Origin: JADKAV01 sp037046735
Lineage (GTDB): Bacteria > Actinomycetota > Actinomycetes > S36-B12 > UBA10799
NCBI GenBank assembly: GCA_037046735.1
Contig: JBAOHC010000029.1
Coordinates: 201,750-265,749, forward strand
Direction of reading: 5' to 3'
Length of the DNA stretch: 64,000 nucleotides
Shown here: piece after piece, positions 50,244 to 59,265 of the stretch
How positions within the stretch are numbered: the stretch's first letter is position 1
Layout: each line of letters starts with the position of its first letter
Translations under genes and position numbers: made by a program
Notes under the pieces: generated by a model
Seen by the model: only the letters and a program-made list of their open reading frames with translations
The model's database searches: none
Told to the model about the DNA's origin: nothing

Positions 50244-50927
50244 TTACACCCTGCGCAGGACCGCGACGACTTTGCCCAGGATCTGCGCGTCGTCACCGGG
50301 GATTGGCTCGAAGGCCGGGTTGTGAGGCATCAGCCACACGTGTCCGTCGCGTCGTTTGAAGGTCTTGACTGTCGCCTCGTCCTCCAGCATGGCCGCGACG
50401 ATCTCGCCGTTGTCCGCGCCGGGCTGACGTCGCACGACCACCCAGTCACCGTCGCAGATGGCGGCCTCGATCATCGACTCGCCGACCACCTTGAGCAGGA
50501 ACAGATCGCCGTCGCCCACCAGCTCGCTGGGCAGCGGGAAGACCGTCTCCACGCTCTGTTCGGCGAGGATGGGGCCACCCGCAGCGATCCGGCCCACCAC
50601 CGGGACATACCGTGGGGTCGGCCGGTCGTCGCCCCGGCCTGTCACGTCGTGGTCGGGCATCAGGACCTCAATCGCGCGGGGGCGATTCGGGTCGCGGCGC
50701 AGAAAACCTTTGCGTTCCAGCGCCTTGAGCTGGTAGTTGACGCTGGAGGGGCTGGTCAGACCGACGACCTCACCGATCTCACGCACTGACGGTGGATACC
50801 CGCGCGTTTCAACGGCGTGCTTGATCTCATTGAGAATCCGGCGCTGACGCGCAGTGAGCCCGTCCGGACCCCACTCCGTGTCCGGCAACTCCACGATGTC
50901 GGCATCGGTCTTCTTAGGGCGGGCCAT
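50244..50927 (-). CDS. lexA: SOS repressor LexA
   Basis: Represses DNA-damage genes and cleaves itself when RecA is active. The protein has 227 residues. A winged-helix DNA-binding domain (about 24-85, TARQRRILNEI and PSVREIGEVVGLTSPSSVNYQL) leads to the cleavage site Ala116-Gly117 in RIAAGGPI. The catalytic Ser151 (VVGESMIEA) and Lys188 (TVKTF) are present. The ATG at 50927 is preceded by GAGGAGG; an upstream ATG at 50957 would add ten residues without a ribosome site. Confidence 0.96.
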   Translation of the reverse strand: MARPKKTDADIVELPDTEWGPDGLTARQRRILNEIKHAVETRGYPPSVREIGEVVGLTSPSSVNYQLKALERKGFLRRDPNRPRAIEVLMPDHDVTGRGDDRPTPRYVPVVGRIAAGGPILAEQSVETVFPLPSELVGDGDLFLLKVVGESMIEAAICDGDWVVVRRQPGADNGEIVAAMLEDEATVKTFKRRDGHVWLMPHNPAFEPIPGDDAQILGKVVAVLRRV

Positions 50928-51006
50928 GCGTCCTCCTCGCTGTACTGCCGGGTCCATCCCGGGCCACGATCAAGCGTCTTCACCGTATTCCGAAGGTGCG
51001 CCGAAA

Positions 51007-51022
51007 TCAAACATAAGTTCGA
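51007..51022. promoter_or_regulatory. Candidate LexA box on the lexA side of the divergent promoter region
   Basis: TCAAACATAAGTTCGA differs from the TCGAAC-N4-GTTCGA consensus at a single position (AAAC for GAAC). It is about 80 bp upstream of the lexA start and 60 bp from the stronger box that faces the LysM gene, so it is the likely autoregulatory operator of lexA. Confidence 0.6.
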
Positions 51023-51072
51023 CTAGCGGCGTGTCGTACCCCTGTGCTAAACATCGTACAGACGTTCTTGAA

Positions 51073-51084
51073 GAACGTGTGTTC
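51073..51084. promoter_or_regulatory. LexA-binding SOS box upstream of the LysM gene
   Basis: GAAC-GTGT-GTTC is a perfect core, followed by GA as in the consensus, 20 bp ahead of the LysM gene start. It should place that gene under SOS control, as known for the equivalent gene next to lexA in mycobacteria. Confidence 0.85.
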
Positions 51085-51103
51085 GAACAGTTTGGAGATC
51101 GAC

Positions 51104-51490
51104 ATGGCCGTCCTCAACGCTTCCCCCGCAGTCGTCCTCGGTGGCGTACGGCGCATCCCGGTACGCCTGCCGCGCATTCCCGGATCCCCGCAGACAGCTC
51201 TGCTTGTGGCCCTGATCGCGGCCTTCACCCTTAGCCTGCTGGCATCCATGACCATCGGCGCACCGGTGACCTCGCAGCCAGCGACCTCCATGTCCGGGCC
51301 GGTGGTTGTGGAGTCAGCGGCGTACCCAGCGTGGACTGTGCGGTCGGGGGACACGTTGTGGTCCATTGCAGAACGCACACGCCCCGAGGCGGACCCACGC
51401 GCTGTCGTACTGCAGATCCGGGTACTGAATGGTCTAAGTGCGGGCCGCACCTTGCAGGCGGGGGACGTCCTGCAGTTGCCGTCGTCGTAG
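51104..51490 (+). CDS. LysM-domain membrane protein, likely SOS-induced division regulator
   Basis: A 128-residue protein. A short cytoplasmic N-terminus is followed by one membrane helix (about 29-50, TALLVALIAAFTLSLLASM) and a C-terminal LysM peptidoglycan-binding domain (WTVRSGDTLWSIAERTRPEAD…GDVLQLP, about 80-127). It is divergent from lexA with a strong SOS box. This is the position and architecture of mycobacterial Rv2719c/ChiZ and related division inhibitors, so a role in delaying division after DNA damage is inferred. Confidence 0.82.
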   Translation: MAVLNASPAVVLGGVRRIPVRLPRIPGSPQTALLVALIAAFTLSLLASMTIGAPVTSQPATSMSGPVVVESAAYPAWTVRSGDTLWSIAERTRPEADPRAVVLQIRVLNGLSAGRTLQAGDVLQLPSS

Positions 51491-51563
51491 GCGGTTCGGA
51501 TGAGTTCGGCGACACTGTGCCCAAAGGGCTTGCGCTGGCTTGTGTCTCATGCGTACGGTAGCC

Positions 51564-51609
51564 ACCACATCTAGTAGTTACATGGATGTGATTCATCCAC
51601 AGGTTGTGG
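51564..51609. promoter_or_regulatory. Pair of NrdR boxes upstream of nrdR-nrdJ
   Basis: Two 13-16 bp imperfect palindromes, ACCACATCTAGTAGTT (51564-51579) and CCACAGGTTGTGG (51597-51609), have centres about 31.5 bp apart, or three helical turns. This paired arrangement is the known geometry of NrdR operators. They lie 88-133 bp before the nrdR start, which fits autoregulation of the operon. Confidence 0.6.
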
Positions 51610-51696
51610 TTGCTTCGGCACAAGTTGTCCCCAGGATCTCCGCCGGACTGTCCACAGTCAGCAGGGAAAAGTCCCTGTCCGTACCAAGGGAGCACC

Positions 51697-52221
51697 ATGC
51701 ACTGTCCGTTCTGCCGAGCCGACGACTCGCGGGTCGTCGACAGCCGGCTGGCCGATGACGGGGCGGCGGTGCGTCGCCGCCGGCAGTGTGTCGCGTGTCA
51801 TCGGCGTTTCACCACGCTGGAGGTCGCAGCCCTCAATGTCGTCAAGCGCTGCGGCGTCGTGGAGCCTTTCAGTCGGGACAAGATCGTGGCGGGGGTCCGT
51901 AAGGCCTGTCAGGGCCGACCGGTGACAGACGACGCGCTCGCCGTCCTCGCGCAGAAGGTCGAGGACCGGCTGCGCGACTCGGGTCTGGCCGAGGTCCCAG
52001 CCCACGACATCGGACTCACGATCCTGGCGCCACTGCGCGACCTCGATGAGGTCGCCTATTTACGTTTCGCGTCGGTCTACCGGTCCTTTGACTCACTGGC
52101 CGACTTCGAACGCGAGATCGACCTACTCAAAGCAAGCCGCGCAGGAACTCACGTGCGGATCGATATCACTGAAGGGCAGAAAACGCCCCTCACCACTGTT
52201 GTCCAGAAGGAGGACGTATGA
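51697..52221 (+). CDS. nrdR: Transcriptional repressor NrdR
   Basis: Nucleotide-sensing repressor of ribonucleotide reductase genes. The protein has 174 residues. A four-cysteine zinc ribbon (MHCPFC…CVACHRRF) is followed by an ATP-cone domain (VVKRCGVVEPFSRDKIVAGVRKACQGR, about 47-137). The ATG at 51697 begins directly with the zinc ribbon and has AGGGAG upstream. Its stop overlaps the nrdJ start by four bases, so repressor and target enzyme form one operon. Confidence 0.96.
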   Translation: MHCPFCRADDSRVVDSRLADDGAAVRRRRQCVACHRRFTTLEVAALNVVKRCGVVEPFSRDKIVAGVRKACQGRPVTDDALAVLAQKVEDRLRDSGLAEVPAHDIGLTILAPLRDLDEVAYLRFASVYRSFDSLADFEREIDLLKASRAGTHVRIDITEGQKTPLTTVVQKEDV

Positions 52222-55043
52222 CCGAGCAGTCCAGTGCCAGGACTCGAACTGCGGGTGCGAAAGGGGCCGAAGTCACTGTGCAGAACACCGGCTTGACGAT
52301 TCAGCGCCTGTACACGACACCTGGCGTGCACCCCTACGACGATGTCGAATGGGAGCGCCGCGACGTCGTGCAGACGAACTGGAAGACCGACGAGGTCGTA
52401 TTCGAACAGCGCGGTGTGGAGTTCCCCTCGTTCTGGTCGATCAACGCCTCGACGATCGTGACGACGAAGTACTTCCGGGGTGCGCCTGGCACCGACCAGC
52501 GTGAGTGGAGTCTGAAGCAGCTCATCGATCGCGTGGTGCATAAGTACGTGGAAGCCGGGCAGGCCCACGGCTACTTCGCGACGCCCGACGATGCTGAGGT
52601 CTTCGGGTCCGAGCTGACCTGGATGCTGCTGCACCAGGTGTTCTCCTTCAACTCTCCTGTGTGGTTCAACGTGGGAACCAGCGCGCCGCAGCAGGTCAGC
52701 GCCTGCTTCATCCTCGCCGTGGATGACACGATGGACTCCATCCTGAACTGGTACCGCGAAGAGGGGCTGATCTTCAAGGGTGGTTCAGGTGCCGGACTGA
52801 ACATCTCGCGGATCCGCTCGAGCAAGGAACTCCTGCGCTCGTCAGGTGGAACGGCCAGCGGGCCGGTGTCGTTCATGCGGGGCGCGGACGCCTCAGCGGG
52901 GACGATCAAGTCCGGAGGTGCCACGCGGCGGGCGGCCAAGATGGTCGTTCTCGACGTGGACCACCCCGACATCGAGGAGTTCATCGAGACCAAGGTGCGC
53001 GAGGAGGACAAGATTCGCGTCCTGCGCGACGCCGGCTTCGACATGGATCTCGGTGGCCGCGACATCAACAGCGTGCAGTACCAGAACGCGAACAACAGTG
53101 TGCGCGTCTCTGATGAGTTCATGCAGGCGGTGGAGACTGCCGACGAGTTCGGCCTGCGGGCGCGGACCAGCGGTGAGGTGATCGAGACCATCGACGCCAA
53201 GAAGCTCTTCCGCACCATGTCCGAGGCGGCATGGGCGTGTGCCGATCCCGGCATCCAGTACGACGACACGATCAACGACTGGCACACCAACCCCGAGACC
53301 GGGCGGATCACTGCCTCGAACCCGTGCTCGGAGTACATGTCGTTGGACAATTCGTCGTGCAACCTGGCGTCGCTGAACCTGATGAAGTTCCTGAAGACCG
53401 ACGGCACCTTCGATGCGCCGGCGTTCAGCAAGGCCGTTGAGATGATCATCACCGCCATGGACATTTCGATCTGCTTCGCGGACTTCCCGACCGAGGCGAT
53501 CGGGCAGACCACCCGTGACTACCGCCAGTTGGGTATCGGATACGCGAATCTCGGCGCTTTGCTGATGGCGTGCGGATTGCCGTATGACTCTGACGGTGGG
53601 CGCGCTCTGGCGGCCTCCATCACCAGCCTGATGACCGGCGCGGCCTACAAGCGCTCGGCCGAACTCGCTGGCGTGGTCGGGCCTTACAAGGGGTACTCGC
53701 GCAATGCAGGAGCCCACGCCAAGGTGATGCGCAAGCACGCAGCGGCCACGGACAGCGTCCGGTCGGTCTCGCCGCTGGACCGCGATGTGCTGAAGCTGGC
53801 ATCGCGCGTGTGGGACGACGGAAACCGGATCGGTGCCACCAACGGATGGCGCAATGCGCAGGCCAGCGTGCTGGCACCGACGGGGACGATCGGCTTCATG
53901 ATGGACTGCGACACGACCGGCATCGAGCCGGACTTCTCGCTGGTGAAGTTCAAGAAGTTGGTTGGTGGTGGCTCGATGCAGATCGTCAACCAGACCATTC
54001 CGCGGGCACTGCGCAAGCAGGGCTACGCCGAGGAGACCATCGAGGCGATCGTCGAGTACATCGGCGTGCACGGGCACGTGGTGGATGCGCCCGGACTCAA
54101 GCCCGAGCACTACGCGATCTTCGATACGGCGATGGGGGAGCGGTCGATCAGCCCGATGGGTCACGTGCGGATGATGGCGGCCGTTCAGCCGTTCCTGTCC
54201 GGAGCCATCTCGAAGACCGTCAACATGCCTGAGACTGCCACCGTCGAAGAGGTCGAGGAGATCTACTTCCAGGGCTGGAAACTCGGTCTGAAGGCGCTGG
54301 CCATCTACCGGGACAACTGCAAGGTCGGTCAGCCGCTGTCCGACGGCAAGGCGAAGGAGAAGGAAGCCCCGGTGGAGGTCGTCATCGATCACCGTCCGGT
54401 GCGCAAGCGGCTGCCCAAGAAGCGGCCGAGCCAGACCATCTCGTTCAGCGTGGGTGGAGCCGAGGGCTACATGACCGCTGGCTCCTACCCTGACGACGGC
54501 CTCGGTGAGGTGTTCCTGAAACTCGGCAAGCAGGGTTCGACCCTGGCCGGTGTGATGGACGCCTTCTCGATCGCCATCTCCATCGCGCTGCAGTACGGGG
54601 TGCCGTTGGAGGCGTACGTCTCCAAGTTCGTCAACATGCGGTTCGAGCCTTCCGGCATGACTGACGATCCGGACGTTCGGATGGCCCAGTCGATGATGGA
54701 CTACATCTTCCGCCGGCTGGCGCTGGACTACCTGCCGTACGAGAAGCGGGCCGGTATGAGCATCTTCTCCGCGGAGGAGCGGGCCGGGCAGCTGGACGAG
54801 TCCGCAAGTCACGCCTCATCGGCGCCAGTCGTCGACCTCAACGAGGACCTCGGCGTCTCAACCACTGCGGAGGTGGGCGCGGCCAGCGTCCCGGCGAGTG
54901 TGCACTCCTCGGCGGAACTGCTGGAGGCGATCACGGGCAAGACAGCTGATGCGCCACTGTGCATGACCTGTGGGATCAAGATGCGCCCGGCCGGATCCTG
55001 CTACGTGTGCGAGGGATGCGGGTCTACCAGCGGCTGCAGTTAA
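52218..55043 (+). CDS. nrdJ: Vitamin B12-dependent (class II) ribonucleotide reductase
   Basis: Reduces ribonucleotides to deoxyribonucleotides using adenosylcobalamin, with no oxygen requirement. The protein has 941 residues. SFNSPVWFNVG and CFILAVDDTMDSI at the N-terminal part of the barrel, KGGSGAGLNISRIR, NPCSEYMSLDNSSCNL (about 368-383, catalytic Cys loop) and LAPTGTIGFMMDCDTTGIEP are all present. The C-terminal tail CMTCGIKMRPAGSCYVCEGC carries paired cysteines for redox shuttling or zinc binding. It is coupled to nrdR. Confidence 0.96.
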   Translation: MTEQSSARTRTAGAKGAEVTVQNTGLTIQRLYTTPGVHPYDDVEWERRDVVQTNWKTDEVVFEQRGVEFPSFWSINASTIVTTKYFRGAPGTDQREWSLKQLIDRVVHKYVEAGQAHGYFATPDDAEVFGSELTWMLLHQVFSFNSPVWFNVGTSAPQQVSACFILAVDDTMDSILNWYREEGLIFKGGSGAGLNISRIRSSKELLRSSGGTASGPVSFMRGADASAGTIKSGGATRRAAKMVVLDVDHPDIEEFIETKVREEDKIRVLRDAGFDMDLGGRDINSVQYQNANNSVRVSDEFMQAVETADEFGLRARTSGEVIETIDAKKLFRTMSEAAWACADPGIQYDDTINDWHTNPETGRITASNPCSEYMSLDNSSCNLASLNLMKFLKTDGTFDAPAFSKAVEMIITAMDISICFADFPTEAIGQTTRDYRQLGIGYANLGALLMACGLPYDSDGGRALAASITSLMTGAAYKRSAELAGVVGPYKGYSRNAGAHAKVMRKHAAATDSVRSVSPLDRDVLKLASRVWDDGNRIGATNGWRNAQASVLAPTGTIGFMMDCDTTGIEPDFSLVKFKKLVGGGSMQIVNQTIPRALRKQGYAEETIEAIVEYIGVHGHVVDAPGLKPEHYAIFDTAMGERSISPMGHVRMMAAVQPFLSGAISKTVNMPETATVEEVEEIYFQGWKLGLKALAIYRDNCKVGQPLSDGKAKEKEAPVEVVIDHRPVRKRLPKKRPSQTISFSVGGAEGYMTAGSYPDDGLGEVFLKLGKQGSTLAGVMDAFSIAISIALQYGVPLEAYVSKFVNMRFEPSGMTDDPDVRMAQSMMDYIFRRLALDYLPYEKRAGMSIFSAEERAGQLDESASHASSAPVVDLNEDLGVSTTAEVGAASVPASVHSSAELLEAITGKTADAPLCMTCGIKMRPAGSCYVCEGCGSTSGCS

Positions 55044-55125
55044 AGCCGAATAACAGCGCTTCCCAGCGGATTGTCACCGTTTCCGGAGTCGATGCCTGAC
55101 GAGGAATTGCAGGGCCAGACAGCTA

Positions 55126-55159
55126 GAGAGCCCCCGACCGTTTCCGGTCGGGGGCTCTC
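55126..55159. terminator. Perfect hairpin terminator after nrdJ
   Basis: A perfect 15-bp stem (GAGAGCCCCCGACCG at 55126-55140 and its complement at 55145-55159) with a four-base loop, 83 bp after the nrdJ stop. It lies between convergent transcripts, since the decarboxylase gene ends at 55323 on the minus strand, and could end both. The rest of the 280-bp gap shows nothing else. Confidence 0.85.
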
Positions 55160-55322
55160 AAAGCTGTTGTGCGTTCAGAGGTCTGAGAAGGCGTCGCTGA
55201 ATGCGGGGGTCAACGGGACGCCTGGCCGCCCGGAATACCGCTGCACCTCAACCCCTCCCTTCGTAGCGCTGCGACAGTTGCTGTGGGACATGAGCGCTGC
55301 TTGGCGTTGTCGAGACGGCTAC

Positions 55323-56537
55323 TTACCAAGAGACGGCAGCTCGGACGGCGTCCACCACGACCTGGGGATCCGCCAAGGGGTTCGCCGCGACCGAACGCAG
55401 CCAGGGCTCTCCGGCGATGTCGGCTTGGCTTATCCACGCCCCGTGGATACGATCGCGCACCTCGGCCACCTCGACGCCCGGCACCCGCCAATTCACGACG
55501 CCGGAGACCGGAGGGCGCCACAAAGTCAGATCCTCCTCGATGATGGCCGCTGCCAGCGCCTGCGCACTGGACATCCCGGCGTCCACATGGGCTCGCACGC
55601 CGTCTTGCCCCCACGCCAGCAGCGTTGCGGCCAGATTCAGGGCGGGAGCGCTGCCGTGCGACCCGAGCAGGCCGACATTGGCAGCGCTGAGGTAGCTTCC
55701 GCCGAAAGCCAGCGCCGCGTGTGCGCGCTCTGTGTCGGCGAACAGCACCATGGCACTCTCTTTGGGCTGGAACAACCACTTGTGGGCTGAGAACGAGACC
55801 GAATCTGCCACCTCGACACCGGAGAGCACGTGAGCGTGCGAGGACAGGCGCAGCGGTCCCGCCCAGGCCGCGTCGACGTGTCGCCACGCCGCATCCACGC
55901 CCGACAACGGGTCGACGGCGCCGGTGGCAACGGTGCCAGCCACGAGAACGAGGGCAGCGTCAGACAGGTCCTCAGGTAGCAGGTCCAGGCGCAGGCGTTG
56001 GGCCGCGTCGACCGGTACCTCCAGCAACTCCAGTCCCAGCAGGTGGGCCGCCTTCGGGATGCTCAGGTGGTTCGCAGTCGAACAGATGACGCGGCGCACA
56101 CCAGCGACCTCCCGGGCTGCCCACAAGGCCGTGAGGTTGGCCACCGTCGAGCCGGGGACCATGTGGCCCCCGTCCATCCCGAAGGCCGGGGCCAGCCAGT
56201 CGACCACCTGCTGTTCGAGCTGCCGTGCCGTCGGGCCACTGTCAGGGTGCAGAAGGTTCTGATTCCCAGCGGCGGCCCACATCGAGGTCGCCCACGTGAC
56301 CCACGGCGTGGGTGGATCCATGTGCGCGAAGAACCCCGGGTGCTCCAGGCGGGTCACGTCGTGCAGGGCCGGTCCCGCCAGGACCTCGAGGGCACCACGG
56401 CTGCCCATGCCCGTCGCTGGCCATTCCCCGAGCTCCAACACGCCGTCGTGATGCGGTGAGCCGGCCGAAGCCCGAGCAGCAACGAGGAGGTCAACCGCGT
56501 GGTGCAAACCCGCTGAGTCGGCCATGAAGTCGGACAT
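55323..56537 (-). CDS. PLP-dependent group II amino acid decarboxylase-like protein
   Basis: A 404-residue fold type I PLP enzyme of the glutamate/aromatic decarboxylase group. HPGFFAHMDPPTP near residue 66, GHMVPGSTVANLTALWAARE and HVDAAWAGPLRLS (cofactor Asp) lead to SFSAHKWLFQPKESA with the PLP lysine at about 253. It is some 70-90 residues shorter than typical members. The substrate cannot be deduced: aromatic amino acid, glutamate, aspartate and diaminobutyrate decarboxylases all belong here. Two ATG codons four residues apart are possible starts. Confidence 0.82.
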   Translation of the reverse strand: MSDFMADSAGLHHAVDLLVAARASAGSPHHDGVLELGEWPATGMGSRGALEVLAGPALHDVTRLEHPGFFAHMDPPTPWVTWATSMWAAAGNQNLLHPDSGPTARQLEQQVVDWLAPAFGMDGGHMVPGSTVANLTALWAAREVAGVRRVICSTANHLSIPKAAHLLGLELLEVPVDAAQRLRLDLLPEDLSDAALVLVAGTVATGAVDPLSGVDAAWRHVDAAWAGPLRLSSHAHVLSGVEVADSVSFSAHKWLFQPKESAMVLFADTERAHAALAFGGSYLSAANVGLLGSHGSAPALNLAATLLAWGQDGVRAHVDAGMSSAQALAAAIIEEDLTLWRPPVSGVVNWRVPGVEVAEVRDRIHGAWISQADIAGEPWLRSVAANPLADPQVVVDAVRAAVSW

Positions 56538-56570
56538 GGCACTCCATCCTGCCGTATCGCGGGTGCAGCA

Positions 56571-57455
56571 TCATCCAGGCATTTCGCTGACCCGCGCTGA
56601 GGGCCTAGTGGCCAGGAAGGATCCCAGAATCACCAACGGGAAACCGACCAACATTCCGGCGGTGATGTTCTCGGACAACACCACGACACCGAGCACGATG
56701 GCCACGGCGGGGTTGATGAAGGTGATGACAACCGCCCGCACCGGCCCTGCGGCCGCGATCAAGCGGAAGAACAGCACGAAGGCCAGCGCCGTGCATAGCC
56801 AGCCAAGCACCAGCAAGGACCCGGCCGTGTCCGGTTGCAGAGGCCAGGCCCGCACCAGGCCTGGGACGCCGAAGGGCAGGTAGGCCACGCTCACCAGCAG
56901 GATCGAGACCGTGATGGTGCCGATCGCGGGGGCCGGGTTCGCCTGCCGGTCAATGATGATGGGCGCCACCGCGTAGCAGGTTGCGACCGTGAGCAGTTGG
57001 GCCACGCTGAGCCAGTCCAGGTGCCCGGCACTGGCGTCCACGCCAACCAGTGCGGCCACCCCGACCACGCCGAGCAGCATGCCGGCCAGTCGCATAGGGG
57101 CCAGATTATGACGATCCCCCATGAAAGCGGTGACCACAGCGCCAATGATGGGCACCGCGGCGAGCAGTAATCCGGCCAGTGCGCTGGAGATCCTGGTCTC
57201 TGCATCGGAAAGCAACAGCCACGGAATCCCCATCTCCAAGAGCGCGAAGATGGCGGCAGGTCGCCAATGGCGAAGGGCTGGTCGTAGAGCGCCAGCCCGC
57301 ATCGCCAGGGGCAGCAGGATGATCAGGGCCAGGGTAGTCCGGGCGAACACGAGCGTTGCTGGGTCCACCTCGGCCACTGCCACCTTGATGAACAGGTACG
57401 GCAGTCCCCAGATCAGCGACATCGCCGCAAACAGCACCCAGGCTTCACCGGACAT
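56571..57455 (-). CDS. EamA-family (DMT superfamily) transporter
   Basis: A 294-residue integral membrane protein with ten predicted helices in two EamA repeats: SLIWGLPYLFIKVAVAEVDPATLVFART in the first and LGWLCTALAFVLFFRLIAAAGPVRAVVITFINP in the second. Members export metabolites such as amino acids or threonine-like compounds, and the substrate is unknown. The frame is open 67 codons further upstream, but MSGEAWVLFAAMS at 57455 starts directly in the first helix. It is likely co-transcribed with the decarboxylase, 33 bp downstream. Confidence 0.9.
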   Translation of the reverse strand: MSGEAWVLFAAMSLIWGLPYLFIKVAVAEVDPATLVFARTTLALIILLPLAMRAGALRPALRHWRPAAIFALLEMGIPWLLLSDAETRISSALAGLLLAAVPIIGAVVTAFMGDRHNLAPMRLAGMLLGVVGVAALVGVDASAGHLDWLSVAQLLTVATCYAVAPIIIDRQANPAPAIGTITVSILLVSVAYLPFGVPGLVRAWPLQPDTAGSLLVLGWLCTALAFVLFFRLIAAAGPVRAVVITFINPAVAIVLGVVVLSENITAGMLVGFPLVILGSFLATRPSARVSEMPG

Positions 57456-57603
57456 GCGCTGCTGGTGATGCTCACGCACGGGCGGGGCAGGGGAGACGGC
57501 CACTCTGCCCATCCTAGGAAGGCGCCGTGGGGATCTACATGCCGCGGTGACTCCTCGCGGCGCGTCCCAAATGTCGACCGCCGGCCATGGGAGACTGAAC
57601 ACC

Positions 57604-58053
57604 GTGTACGAGATCACGTGCGACGAGCAGCAGGCACAACAACTGGTCAGCCTCACCGAGTCCCTGCCTCAGGATCAGGTGGGTCCCTTCCTCAGCCGGG
57701 CGTACCCCGTCCTCTATGCCGGGATCAGTGCCGCCGGACTCACGCCAGCCGGGCCGCCGATCGCCCGCTACCGGGTCGACGAAGAGGCCTTTCACGTCAC
57801 CGCGGGGGTGCCGTTCATGGGGGATTTCATCCCGGCCCCACCGGCGCAAATCCACACCCTGCCTGCAGGCCTCGTCGCCAGCACGGTGCATGTCGGATCC
57901 TACGAGGGCCTGCCCACGGCCTTCCACGCAGTGATCGAGTGGGTCGGGGCACACGGATACCGCATCGCGGCGGATCCGTGGGAGCGATATCTGGACGGCC
58001 CGGAAGTGGCCGACCCGCGCACCCAGGTGTGCTTCCCCGTGGTCGCGGCATGA
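57604..58053 (+). CDS. GyrI-like small-molecule-binding domain protein
   Basis: A 149-residue protein with two SHS2-like repeats typical of the GyrI/AraC effector-binding fold: PVLYAGISAAGLTPAGPPIARY and AGLVASTVHVGSYEGLPTAFHAVIEWVGAHGYRIAADPWERYL…TQVCFPV. Such stand-alone domains bind hydrophobic ligands or hydrolyse small electrophiles; which applies here is unknown. The GTG at 57604 has GGGAG ten bases ahead. The stop overlaps the sulfotransferase start (ATGA). Confidence 0.8.
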   Translation: MYEITCDEQQAQQLVSLTESLPQDQVGPFLSRAYPVLYAGISAAGLTPAGPPIARYRVDEEAFHVTAGVPFMGDFIPAPPAQIHTLPAGLVASTVHVGSYEGLPTAFHAVIEWVGAHGYRIAADPWERYLDGPEVADPRTQVCFPVVAA

Positions 58054-59132
58054 GCTTCCTGCAGAGTGGGGAGGTCCTGCTGCACATCGGTCCGCCCAAG
58101 ACCGGAACGACGGCCTTGCAGCATTCACTGGCCCAGGCCCGGCCGCAGCTCAAGGCACAGGGGGTCCTCTACCCAGGGGGCAAGAAGCCGTCGCACTGGA
58201 CCCCGTCCTGTTCGGCGCTGGGCATCGCGACGACGGCTCACCCGGCCGATCCCGCGGTCCCGCCGCAGGTCTGGCAGGACTTCGTGGCGCGGGTCGCCCG
58301 CCGCAAGGACCGCGCAGTTGTGTCCAGCGAGCAGTTCGCCGACTCCACACCTGTGCAGGCAGCAGCCTTCGTCAATGACCTCGGCGGTCCCGACGCCGTC
58401 AGGATCCTGCTGACTTTGCGTCCGCTGGCCATGATCCTGCCCAGTTCCTGGCAGCAGTCCCTGAAGTCAGGTGCGCCCAAACCGCTTCCGGGCCCCATGC
58501 GCAAAGTGAAGTCGCGGCTGGTGAAGCCCTACGACCAGTGGCTGCGGGAGACCCTGGACGGCAAGAACGACACGTTCTGGGGACGATTTGACTACGCACA
58601 GTTGCTGCGCCGATGGTCGGCCGTGGTCGGGCCCGAGCGTGTAGCGGTCATCGTGGTCGACTCTGGCGACCCGCTGCGGATTCTGCGCGACGCCGAGAGT
58701 GTCATCGGCCTGCTCCCGGACACTCTGCAGAGGGTGACGACCAAGACCAACCGATCGCTGTCCTACGAGGAGGCCGCGGTGGTCCGGCAGTGGTTGCTCG
58801 AGGTGGAGCAGAAGGCGCCCATGCCCGCGGCCCAGTACCACCAGTGGATCAGGCGGGGAGCTCTCTGGGGTCTCGTAGACGGCCGTCAACCCGGACCGGA
58901 CGAGCATGCGATTCGTACTCCGGATTGGGCGTTGGATGCAGTCAATGTGCGCACCCGTTCCATGATCGACGAGGTAGGCAGACAGGGAGTCTGCGTCTAC
59001 GGCGACCTCGAGGATCTGATCGTTGCCCAGGCCCCGACCGCCACTGAGGGTGAGGTCAACACCGTCCCCGTGGATGTCGCCATCCAGCTCCTCATGGGCC
59101 TTGCGACCATGGCTGCCAGGGACGCCCGCTGA
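58050..59132 (+). CDS. Sulfotransferase-family protein
   Basis: A 360-residue protein with the PAPS-binding 5' loop LLHIGPPKTGTTALQ at about 10-24, the classical PKxGTT motif of sulfotransferases. A second region RAVVSSEQFAD…VRILLTLRPLAMILPSSWQ (about 90-135) gives the 3'-phosphate-binding Arg/Ser block. It would transfer sulfate from PAPS to a carbohydrate or small molecule. It faces a secreted heparinase-like lyase gene, which suggests sulfated glycans, but the link is by proximity only. It is translationally coupled to the GyrI-like gene. Confidence 0.8.
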   Translation: MSFLQSGEVLLHIGPPKTGTTALQHSLAQARPQLKAQGVLYPGGKKPSHWTPSCSALGIATTAHPADPAVPPQVWQDFVARVARRKDRAVVSSEQFADSTPVQAAAFVNDLGGPDAVRILLTLRPLAMILPSSWQQSLKSGAPKPLPGPMRKVKSRLVKPYDQWLRETLDGKNDTFWGRFDYAQLLRRWSAVVGPERVAVIVVDSGDPLRILRDAESVIGLLPDTLQRVTTKTNRSLSYEEAAVVRQWLLEVEQKAPMPAAQYHQWIRRGALWGLVDGRQPGPDEHAIRTPDWALDAVNVRTRSMIDEVGRQGVCVYGDLEDLIVAQAPTATEGEVNTVPVDVAIQLLMGLATMAARDAR

Positions 59133-59192
59133 ACGAGGCCTGATCCACGGTCACGTGGCACTCACGGCGCTCCCCAAATGCGCCGCGTGATT

Positions 59193-59242
59193 GGGCAGAA
59201 GGTGCGAATTCCGACGGCGTGCCGCAGCAACAAGTGCCGATT
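59193..59242. repeat. 50-bp dispersed repeat, copy 2
   Basis: Gap-free match (42 of 50 bases) to 10200-10249, beginning GGGCAGAAGGTGCGAATT. Like copy 1 it sits between two convergent genes, here the sulfotransferase and heparinase-like genes, and ends 24 bp from the heparinase-like stop. Confidence 0.65.
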
Positions 59243-59265
59243 GCTCAGCCTGCGCCGTCAGCCGA

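Noticed and set aside
52893..54812. A 639-codon open frame on the minus strand inside nrdJ
   Set aside because: It is a mirror of the GC-rich codon bias of nrdJ, has no family motif, and lies wholly antisense to an unmistakable class II reductase.
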